A program made the position numbers and the translations under genes. DNA of 35,479 nt from Bacillota bacterium (lineage in GTDB: Bacteria > Bacillota > Clostridia > Clostridiales > Clostridiaceae): positions 1-35,479 of the forward strand of contig JAEZKY010000146.1 in NCBI GenBank assembly GCA_023435985.1, written 5' to 3'. Every line of letters starts with the position of its first letter. The stretch's first letter is position 1. Shown here one piece after another: positions 24,334 through 31,055 of the stretch. The notes beneath the pieces are model-generated. The model was not told where the DNA came from and made no database searches. It saw only the letters and a list, made by a program, of their open reading frames with translations.

Positions 24334-24738
24334 TTAATAATTATCTTCAATCAATTTATCTAAAGTTAAATTAACAATCATTTCTTCAGAATAGAAATTT
24401 TCACCCATTATTTTAAAAATCACTTCTGATTTTTTATAACCTTCTTTATAAAGTTTCAAATTTTTAGTTATTCTTTTAAGGGTATTTTTGGGAATATTTA
24501 ATTCTAATGCTAATTCCTTAAAAGAGTAATAATCTTTTTTTAACATATCATATAACTTATTTTGAAGATCTAATTTATATCTAAGATCAACTTCTTTGGA
24601 CTGATGGGGACCATATTTCCCCCGATGATGAGATGGGCATAAATACTTATAATTCAATTCTATATCAAAGCCACCTTCACTTCTGTGAACAATATGATGT
24701 ATATCAGCTTCAGAATTACATATTTCACATAAAGACAA
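24334..24738 (-). CDS. Small HNH-nuclease-domain protein with a C-terminal helix-turn-helix-like region
   Basis: 134 residues starting at TTG (24738), with AAGGAGG seven bases before. Residues 1-45 form a compact zinc-finger HNH motif: CEIC (C4, C7), HHIVHRSEGG (H14, H15), then an asparagine, and CPSHH (C34, H37, H38). This is the ββα-metal nuclease pattern. Residues about 70-100 (YSFKELALELNIPKNTLKRI) look like a helix-turn-helix DNA-binding segment. Such proteins may nick or cut DNA, but in clostridial chromosomes stand-alone copies have no known role. It is convergent with tRNA-Gly, and no mobile-element or intron structure is seen around it, so it is not obviously a homing endonuclease. 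Confidence 0.8.
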   Translation of the reverse strand: MSLCEICNSEADIHHIVHRSEGGFDIELNYKYLCPSHHRGKYGPHQSKEVDLRYKLDLQNKLYDMLKKDYYSFKELALELNIPKNTLKRITKNLKLYKEGYKKSEVIFKIMGENFYSEEMIVNLTLDKLIEDNY

Positions 24739-25102
24739 TGCTAATCCTCCTTAGAATTCATCTTATATATTCTTTTGAATATATATAGTTTTAAAAAAGT
24801 TTATTTATAATTAAAAATTATGATTTTTATGGGTTAAAAACAAAATAAGTTTAGATTTAATATCAAATCTCTTAATATTTTATATTATAAAGTAATGAAT
24901 AGAAAATATCAATTTTAATATAAAATATAAAATCTCAATTATGTGGAAATAAAAGTCAAAAAGTAGTAGAATAATAATATAGAAATAAATTGCTTAAAAA
25001 ATGAGTATCTATAATCAAAAAGTCTTCTTAAATACTTTACAGCATAACAGATATTACCTAGATATTATATTTTATAAAATATTGAATTGGAAGGTGAATA
25101 AA

Positions 25103-25777
25103 GTGAGAGAAAATTATAATTCTTTTGAGTTCTGGGAAAACGTTATCAGTAAAAACAAAACAATGAGAGGGCATATGTTTATGCAAAAACCACCGACCGA
25201 GAAAAGTGTTTATTTCCATACACTGATATTTGGAAACAAAAATGGAATAAATAATATATGGGGATATGTTCCTAATATGAGAGGTTTGATTGGATATATT
25301 CAATATTCATTTTTGCAGGAAGCTTTTTATAAATGGATATATGGAAAGGAAAGGATAATAACTAGAATCCCGCACTTAACAGTAGATAAAATTATCCATG
25401 AGGGAGAGAGTTCGAATAAGATAAATAAGGAAACTGCTTTTAATATGAGAAAAGATTATGAATTCATAAACTTCTTATGGAATATGCCAAGTCACGAGGT
25501 TGAGGTTGAGTTAAGGAAATTCTTTAGGGAGTTTAATAAGAGATGGATGGGAGACAATAAAGAATTTATATATATAAAAATTTTTAGGACACCAGAGGAA
25601 TTAGGCGAATTTGTAATTTCGTCAGCATTATTGACTAGCTCAGAAAAAGAATTAGAAGACAGGATGGGTATTACAATAGAACAGTGGAAGGGTATTTGCC
25701 GAGATGCTGTAGTAAATACAGATAAAGGTGAAGTTTTTAGAAATATTTTACTTAAAAAATTAAGTCAAATACTTTAA
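25103..25777 (+). CDS. Hypothetical protein of unknown function
   Basis: 224 residues if it begins at the GTG at 25103, which has GGAAGGTG eight bases upstream. The frame is open back to an ATG at 25001 that has no ribosome site. I do not recognise the family. The protein is soluble, with many aromatic residues (ENYNSFEFWENVISKN, IWGYVPNMRGLIGYIQYSFL) and a charged C-terminal helical part (SSEKELEDRMGITIEQWKGI). No membrane segment or catalytic motif is evident. It reads rightwards and ends in an imperfect terminator shared with the convergent ispF. It is probably a real gene, given its length and clean ribosome site. Confidence 0.62.
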   Translation: MRENYNSFEFWENVISKNKTMRGHMFMQKPPTEKSVYFHTLIFGNKNGINNIWGYVPNMRGLIGYIQYSFLQEAFYKWIYGKERIITRIPHLTVDKIIHEGESSNKINKETAFNMRKDYEFINFLWNMPSHEVEVELRKFFREFNKRWMGDNKEFIYIKIFRTPEELGEFVISSALLTSSEKELEDRMGITIEQWKGICRDAVVNTDKGEVFRNILLKKLSQIL

Positions 25778-25847
25778 AATATGATAGTGAATTAAATTAC
25801 ATTATTTTTTATCAATATGAAAAGTAATGGTTAATAATATTAAAAAG

Positions 25848-25906
25848 ATAACAAGTCATTATGTAAGCTTAGTTTAGGAAATACCGGTTACATTTTGACT
25901 TGCTAT
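25848..25906. terminator. Imperfect terminator between the unknown gene and ispF
   Basis: Arms ATAACAAGTCATTATGTAA (25848-25866) and TTACATTTTGACTTGCTAT (25888-25906) pair with three mismatches. On the minus strand the stem is followed by CTTTTTAAT, so it most likely ends ispF. Confidence 0.62.
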
Positions 25907-25913
25907 TTTTATT

Positions 25914-26393
25914 CTATAAACTTATTTTTTCAACAGAAGCTATACTTTGGGATGAGATTCCAAGCATTTCACCAGTGAATCCAAGACCTTCTTCAGTTGT
26001 AGCCTTAATATTTATTTTATCAATATCGATATTAAGAGCTTTTGATATGTTTTCACGCATATTTTCAATGTATGGCAGCATTTTAGGCTTTTGAGCTATT
26101 ATTGTAGCGTCTATATTATTTATTGAGTATCCAGTAGCTGAAATTAATTTGCCAGTATCTTTAAGCAATGCAATGCTAGAGATACCTTTAAATGTATTAT
26201 CTGTATCTGGAAAGTGCCTGCCAATATCCCCAAGTGCACAGGCTCCTAGTAATGAATCCATTATAGCATGAAGGAGAACATCAGCATCAGAATGCCCCAA
26301 AAGTCCTTTTTCAAAGGGAATTTCAACGCCACCTAAAATTAATTTTCTATTTTCAACTAATTTATGCACATCATATCCGAGTCCAACTCTCAT
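25914..26393 (-). CDS. ispF: 2-C-methyl-D-erythritol 2,4-cyclodiphosphate synthase
   Basis: 159 residues, the normal length. It closes the cyclodiphosphate ring in the methylerythritol phosphate route to isoprenoids in the cytosol, releasing CMP. The zinc ligands are D8 and H10 in GLGYDVHKL and the histidine of LGHSDADVLLHAIMDSLLG (about 33-51). The C-terminal KATTEEGLGFTGEMLGI is diagnostic. It is not fused to IspD, as it is in some bacteria, and ispD is not in view. Read leftwards as a probable single gene, with a terminator shared with the convergent unknown gene. Confidence 0.97.
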   Translation of the reverse strand: MRVGLGYDVHKLVENRKLILGGVEIPFEKGLLGHSDADVLLHAIMDSLLGACALGDIGRHFPDTDNTFKGISSIALLKDTGKLISATGYSINNIDATIIAQKPKMLPYIENMRENISKALNIDIDKINIKATTEEGLGFTGEMLGISSQSIASVEKISL

Positions 26394-26478
26394 ATAGTAA
26401 CCTCATTTCAATGTTTTAATATTGTATATATTCTAACATACTACGAGAAGGATATAAAACAATATATTATTATGATAA

Positions 26479-26643
26479 TTAGTTAAAAATACGCTTAATT
26501 CTGATTGGATCCATATTTTTTGGTGGATTATTTTTAAGGTTAAGCTTAGTTAATAATAAGATAAGAATCCTATTTATAATAAAATGTATAAAGGTTACTC
26601 TGCGTTTTTTTATAAAATCTACATATATAATTTTCCCCTTCAT
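26479..26643 (-). CDS. Small basic hypothetical protein, 54 residues
   Basis: The frame MKGKIIYVDFIKKRRVTFIH... starts at the ATG at 26643 with GGGAG seven bases upstream. It is lysine- and arginine-rich with a hydrophobic middle (FIINRILILLLTKL). The frame is open upstream to 26685, but there is no ribosome site there. It lies between ispF and the divergent anti-sigma-like gene. The size and reasonable ribosome site make it a possible real gene, but the function is unknown and chance coding cannot be ruled out. Confidence 0.45.
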   Translation of the reverse strand: MKGKIIYVDFIKKRRVTFIHFIINRILILLLTKLNLKNNPPKNMDPIRIKRIFN

Positions 26644-26777
26644 AAACAAGCTCCCAAATATTATTTTCAAATTGAATTTAAACATATAAAGTCTAATATA
26701 TATATATTTATATGCTATAATACATAGTATGAAGAAGTTATATAAAGGGTTAATCTTTTAAAGAGGTGTTAATATAT

Positions 26778-27815
26778 ATGGATAGTTCTAGTTTTGATAA
26801 AAATAGATATGTATTTGCTTCGATGCCGTCAATGTCATTAGTAGGAAATTCAGTGGATGAAAGCAAAAGCAGGCAAATAGCTTTATTTTTAAGTGAATTA
26901 AGCACGTATAATGTGCTGCTTAAGGATTTAGTTAATTTCCCTTTAAGGGAAAGGGATAGAAATATAGCTTTAAATGTAGCTTTTTATATAACCAGTGATG
27001 AGGAACTCCTTGAAGTAGTAGCTAGAAAAAAGGATTTGCCCATGTCAAAGATAAGTAAAGCGGCAAGGATTAAATATGATTATTTAGAAAAATGCAAAGA
27101 CTACATCATAGCGTATTATATAATTTTAGTTAATCCAAATTATAAGTCTATACAGGATTATCTTAACATAAAGTTAAGAGAAGATGATAAAGTAATAAGT
27201 ATTTCAAATAAAAATAAAAATTTATATAAAGGATTGGCAATAAAATTATCTAAAAGAAGTGCATATATATTAACTTCTAGTGGTGAATTTTTAAAAATAA
27301 AACCTGATGCGACGGCGAAGATTGGGGAAGTATGTGAAGGTAAAGAAAAGAAAGTTTTAGGTGATTTTAAAATACATATTTCTATTTTATTAGTCATACT
27401 TATAATGATTGGAAGCGGCATTATTGTTGAAAACAGAAGAACTCAAAGTATAATAATAATTGAAACGACTTCTAGTATAAAGATAAATATCAATAAGTTA
27501 AATAAAGTCATATATGCATATTCGGCTACAGACAAGGGAAAAGAGCTTATTGAAAGTACTAATATTATAAATGATGGAGTAGATGATGCTATAGCTAAGA
27601 TGCTAGAATATGCGTCAGATAATAATATGATAGACCCAAATAAGAAAGTTTTAATAACCATTAGTGGACAACCAATAAAATATGGATTGCTTTCAGAGAC
27701 AGATAAAGTTATATCTAAAGACAATATACCTATAGTTATAAATAATTCAGGTAATCAACAAAAGTTACCTAAATATTCAACTGAAGCTGATGATGATAAA
27801 GAAGCTAAAAAATAA
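26778..27815 (+). CDS. Fusion of sigma-I C-terminal domain with RsgI-type anti-sigma factor, single-pass membrane protein
   Basis: 345 residues from the ATG at 26778, preceded by AAGAGGTG. Residues about 30-133 follow the C-terminal domain of sigma factor SigI: compare KDLPMSKISKAARIKYDYLE then CKDYIIAYYIILVNPNYKSI with B. subtilis SigI KKQLPVKQLEQLVSVSRKTI then RNRKYIIAMCIIITGDYIYL. Residues about 150-190 (KGLAIKLSKRSAYILTSSGE then FLKIKP) are an RsgI_N domain. A membrane helix (197-218) follows, then an extracellular RsgI-like domain (IETTSSIKININKLNKVIYA; ISG near 295) and a polar tail. The core sigma region 2 is missing, so it cannot act as a complete sigma factor. In normal systems SigI and RsgI are separate proteins encoded side by side. 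The domain order implies a self-bound pair. Homologies were read by eye; function is inference. Confidence 0.75.
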   Translation: MDSSSFDKNRYVFASMPSMSLVGNSVDESKSRQIALFLSELSTYNVLLKDLVNFPLRERDRNIALNVAFYITSDEELLEVVARKKDLPMSKISKAARIKYDYLEKCKDYIIAYYIILVNPNYKSIQDYLNIKLREDDKVISISNKNKNLYKGLAIKLSKRSAYILTSSGEFLKIKPDATAKIGEVCEGKEKKVLGDFKIHISILLVILIMIGSGIIVENRRTQSIIIIETTSSIKININKLNKVIYAYSATDKGKELIESTNIINDGVDDAIAKMLEYASDNNMIDPNKKVLITISGQPIKYGLLSETDKVISKDNIPIVINNSGNQQKLPKYSTEADDDKEAKK

Positions 27816-27840
27816 CTCTCCTTAAAATTGAGAGTTATTT
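27810..27840. terminator. Bidirectional terminator between the RsgI-like gene and the deacetylase gene
   Basis: Perfect 11-base arms AAATAACTCTC (27810-27820) and GAGAGTTATTT (27830-27840) are followed by TTTTGTCC. The stem overlaps the stop codons of both convergent genes. Confidence 0.88.
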
Positions 27841-28776
27841 TTTTGTCCCATTTAAAATTTCTTTAAACGTAGTAATGTTATAGTTGGAGCTAATGTAAAT
27901 CCTATCAAGCTTAAATGGATCCTCATCTCTATCAGATAAACCTCTATTAGTGGTGAAACCCAATTTATAACCAGCTGCTTTGGCAGCTTTTATGGTATCA
28001 TGGTTGAAATGTCCAAATGGATAAGCAATAGCATATACTTCTATTCCAGTTATAGCTTCTAATGTTTTCTTAGATTCCTGTAATTCGCGTAATTGTTCAT
28101 CATATGCTAGTTCGTTTAATTTAAGATGATTGACAGTATGACTTTCTATGTCTATTCCATAGTTTAGCATTTCGGTTATAGCTTCTTTTGATAGATAATA
28201 CGAGCCATCTAAATTAGAAGTTATGCAGAATATAGTTGCTTTCATGTTTAGAGCTTTTAGTACAGGAAAGGCGTTATAGTAGTTATCCATATATCCATCA
28301 TCAAAGGTAATAACTATACTTTTTTTAGGTATTGGTGAATTATGTAACAAGTAATCATTAAGTTCATTCATGGTTAAGGTTGTATAGCCTTCATCTTTTA
28401 TATACTGAAGTTCAGCTTTTAGATTTTCAGGTGTTATTATAACTTCATTATCAGCACTTTCACGAACAGAATGATAATATAATACAGGAACACCCCTGCT
28501 ATCATTAACTAAATCAGCTTTGTCAAAAGAAGTCATAGTTTGATTTTTAGGAACTTCATTATTATTATTTATATGCTCAGTTATGTTGTCTTCAGCTCCT
28601 GATTGAGTTGAAAAATTGTTCTTATTAATTAGAGCCTTTTTATAAGAAATATTAGAATATGTTAAATACACACAAAGTATTAGAAATAAGATAAGGCAGC
28701 TAATTAATATTTTTGTTGCTTTGAAAACGTTTTTTAATAAAGGTTTATTTGTGTATGAGATTATTTTCTTAGACAT
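27835..28776 (-). CDS. Membrane-anchored polysaccharide deacetylase (CE4/NodB family)
   Basis: 313 residues from the ATG at 28776; AGGAGG stands 14 bases before it, rather far. A signal anchor (about 20-43, ILISCLILFLILCVYLTY) puts the enzyme outside the membrane, after which a low-complexity Asn-rich linker leads to the NodB domain (about 95-310). The metal-binding motifs are VITFDDGYMDN and ESHTVNH, with YPFGHFN and the YHS near the start of the domain. CE4 enzymes remove acetyl groups from peptidoglycan or chitin-like polymers, often giving lysozyme resistance. It is divergent from a secreted DUF3298 protein whose domain resembles RsiV and the N-terminal part of B. subtilis PdaC. Substrate unproven. 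Confidence 0.93.
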   Translation of the reverse strand: MSKKIISYTNKPLLKNVFKATKILISCLILFLILCVYLTYSNISYKKALINKNNFSTQSGAEDNITEHINNNNEVPKNQTMTSFDKADLVNDSRGVPVLYYHSVRESADNEVIITPENLKAELQYIKDEGYTTLTMNELNDYLLHNSPIPKKSIVITFDDGYMDNYYNAFPVLKALNMKATIFCITSNLDGSYYLSKEAITEMLNYGIDIESHTVNHLKLNELAYDEQLRELQESKKTLEAITGIEVYAIAYPFGHFNHDTIKAAKAAGYKLGFTTNRGLSDRDEDPFKLDRIYISSNYNITTFKEILNGTKK

Positions 28777-28961
28777 AAATATTTTGATTACCTCCTTAAT
28801 CAAGCTAGAAGAGAATATTCTGTTATCATTATATCCTAAATTATAATAAAATTTACATAAATTTATAGGAAATTAAAGCATATTTTAATTATGTTATGTG
28901 ATATTTGGAATAAGATTTCTAAAAGAGTAGCATAATATAAAAATAGTACAACTTATTAACA

Positions 28962-29150
28962 TTATCCACAGGCACTTGTGGATAAGATGTTATAAAGATG
29001 TTAACATACATAATTTTACATGTTAATTTTGTGGATATGCAGAAAACTGTGCTATGAATTCGGTAATTGAGGAGGTGTTATTATGAGTATATTAACTAAT
29101 ATAGCAGGAATAATGGTAATGAGTTCAATGTTATATACAAGTTATCCACA
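28962..29150. promoter_or_regulatory. Cluster of four DnaA boxes
   Basis: The 9-base DnaA consensus TTATCCACA occurs perfectly at 28962-28970 and 29142-29150 (plus) and at 28977-28985 (minus, TGTGGATAA). A one-mismatch copy TGTGGATAT is at 29030-29038. Two perfect boxes face each other only six bases apart. They lie between the deacetylase and DUF3298 genes, with the last inside the coding start of the latter. The 29030 copy overlaps a possible -35 (TTGTGG, 29029-29034). No dnaA, dnaN or rpmH is in the window. Confidence 0.7.
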
Positions 29151-29811
29151 ACAAGTGTTTATAAGTTCTCAGGTGCAAAGTGAGAGCAAGCTTGGAATTG
29201 GTGAAAAATCTATAATTAAGAATTTAGAATATTTAAAAGAAGATATAAAATTACCACAATTGATAAATGGAAATGATGAAAAGAAGGTAAGCTCAATAAA
29301 TGATAAAATAACTAGCGATATCATGCCTAAAGTAGAGGAAGCTGAAAAAGCTTCAAAGGAGTATTTTGGTGGAATAGAAAAAGAAAGGCCTACATTTCCA
29401 TATGAAATATATTCAAGATACACAACTACTAAAGATAATAATTCAATTATTAGTTTGTATAATGATTACTATGAGTACCTTGGAGGAGCTCATGGAATGA
29501 CAACAAGAAGTTCCTATACAATTGATAAAAAACAAGAAAAATTATTAAATTTAAAGGAATTATTTATTGAAGGTTATAATTATAAAGATATAATAAATAA
29601 AGAAATAAAAGCAGAGATAAATAAGCATCCCGAAAATTATTTTGATTCAGGAGATGCCTTTAAGGGGATTAGTGAGAATCAAAGCTTTTATATAGAAGGA
29701 GATAATCTCGTAATTTATTATCAATTATACGATTTAGCGCCATATGTATTTGGATTTCCTGAATTTAAAATTCCATTAAAGTCATTTGATAAAAATTTTA
29801 TTTATTCTTAA
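29083..29811 (+). CDS. Secreted DUF4163/DUF3298 domain protein (RsiV-like)
   Basis: 242 residues with a strong ribosome site GGAGGTG. A hydrophobic N-terminus (about 3-22) is a signal peptide or anchor, so the rest faces outside. Residues about 45-150 look like DUF4163, and the diagnostic block YEYLGGAHGMTTRSSYTI then LNLKELF starts the DUF3298 part, which is about 100 residues long. DUF3298 is the lysozyme-binding domain of the B. subtilis anti-sigma RsiV, and it also stands before the deacetylase domain in PdaC. Here it is a separate gene divergent from a CE4 deacetylase, so a shared envelope role is plausible. It could equally be an unrelated secreted protein. No sigma factor is next to it. 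The coding start contains a perfect DnaA box. Confidence 0.82.
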   Translation: MSILTNIAGIMVMSSMLYTSYPQQVFISSQVQSESKLGIGEKSIIKNLEYLKEDIKLPQLINGNDEKKVSSINDKITSDIMPKVEEAEKASKEYFGGIEKERPTFPYEIYSRYTTTKDNNSIISLYNDYYEYLGGAHGMTTRSSYTIDKKQEKLLNLKELFIEGYNYKDIINKEIKAEINKHPENYFDSGDAFKGISENQSFYIEGDNLVIYYQLYDLAPYVFGFPEFKIPLKSFDKNFIYS

Positions 29812-29850
29812 GTTAGTTAAATATAATATGAAAATTAACATATGGATATA

Positions 29851-29888
29851 AAAAGAAGATGCCTATAAATCATAGAACATCTTCTTTT
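29851..29888. terminator. Terminator between the DUF3298 gene and hydE
   Basis: Perfect 11-base arms AAAAGAAGATG (29851-29861) and CATCTTCTTTT (29878-29888) with a 16-base loop and T-rich flanks on both strands. The genes are convergent. Confidence 0.85.
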
Positions 29889-29911
29889 ATTATAAAATTC
29901 AAAAGTTGTTT

Positions 29912-30961
29912 TTAATATGCATTATGAGCATTAATATTTTGATTTCCTCTAAAACCATAACCATCTGAAATAATTCTGCCAATTCCAGTTATTTTTCCAG
30001 TTATGCAGCCCCTGCAATGAGCGGGAGTATCGCCTGTACATATTTTACCTGGATATAATGCATAGAGTTTTCTATATTCACCTTCAGTAACGTTAGGCAT
30101 TACAACATTAGCTCCACTTTGAAGTGCCTTTACCCTGCCATTAGGTGCTAGAGATTCCATAGCAGTTGTAGCAGGAATATTTATGTCTGGAAGAATTAGT
30201 CTGGTTATAGCCATAACCTTTAAAGCTAAAGTAAGACTTCCACCTTCTGCATCCTTTAAAGGAGTATCTTCATTTGGAATAAATGGACCTACACCTATCA
30301 TATCTGCATTAATTTCTTTAAAAAATAATATGTCCTTAGCTATAGACTCCAAAGTTTGGTTTGGAAGTCCAACAAGAATACCGCTTCCAACTTCATATCC
30401 TAAATCACCTAAATTTTTTAGGCAATTTAATCTTTCTTCAAAGCTCATATTAGGATCCATAGCTTCGTAAAGTTTTTTATCAGTGGTTTCAATACGTATT
30501 AAGTATCTATCTGCACCAGCGTCTTTAAATGCCTTATATTCATCATAAGTTTTTTCACCTAAGCTTAATGTTAAAGCAACACCTAATTTTTTTATTTCTT
30601 TTACTATAGATACCATTCTATCTTTGGTGAAGTAATCATCTTCACCACCTTGAAGAACAATAGTTTTGTAACCATAGCTCACAGCTTTTTTTGCAAAATC
30701 CACAATTTCATCTTGAGTTAGTCTATATCTTTTAAGGTTTGTATTGTCACGTCTAAGTCCGCAGTACATACAATTTCTTTTACAGATGTTTGTAAATTCA
30801 ATTAATCCACGCAAGTGTACATAGTTTCCTAAACATTCATTACGAACATCATCAGCAGCTTTAAAAAGTTCTTCATTTATATCATCATTTTGTAATAATT
30901 GCAATATTTCTTCTTCATTTAAATTATGAGTAAGTTTAGCTTTTTCAATAAGTTTGTTCAT
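29912..30961 (-). CDS. hydE: [FeFe]-hydrogenase H-cluster radical SAM maturase HydE
   Basis: 349 residues. HydE helps build the di-iron subcluster of [FeFe] hydrogenase, which releases H2 in clostridial fermentation. The radical SAM motif CKRNCMYC (C60, C64, C67) binds the catalytic 4Fe-4S cluster. The second cluster site is also present: C308, then seven residues, C316, two residues, C319 (CTGDTPAHCRGC), the same spacing as in Thermotoga HydE. Many homologues lack this second site. The ATG has AGGAGG just upstream. HydF and HydG are not in the window, so the maturase genes are scattered. The upstream gap to the ATPase gene shows a possible promoter (TTGTTA, 18 bases, TATACT) on the minus strand. 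Confidence 0.95.
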   Translation of the reverse strand: MNKLIEKAKLTHNLNEEEILQLLQNDDINEELFKAADDVRNECLGNYVHLRGLIEFTNICKRNCMYCGLRRDNTNLKRYRLTQDEIVDFAKKAVSYGYKTIVLQGGEDDYFTKDRMVSIVKEIKKLGVALTLSLGEKTYDEYKAFKDAGADRYLIRIETTDKKLYEAMDPNMSFEERLNCLKNLGDLGYEVGSGILVGLPNQTLESIAKDILFFKEINADMIGVGPFIPNEDTPLKDAEGGSLTLALKVMAITRLILPDINIPATTAMESLAPNGRVKALQSGANVVMPNVTEGEYRKLYALYPGKICTGDTPAHCRGCITGKITGIGRIISDGYGFRGNQNINAHNAY

Positions 30962-31055
30962 ACATCCTCCTAAGTTAAAATATAAGTAATTGCTATTAGT
31001 ATACTATATAATTTATAAATATAACAACAATATCCTTAAAGCTGTAATTTAATAT

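Noticed and set aside
28962..29150. DnaA boxes as the replication origin
   Set aside because: No dnaA, dnaN, rpmH, recF or gyr genes in the window and only four boxes; a secondary cluster is a better reading.
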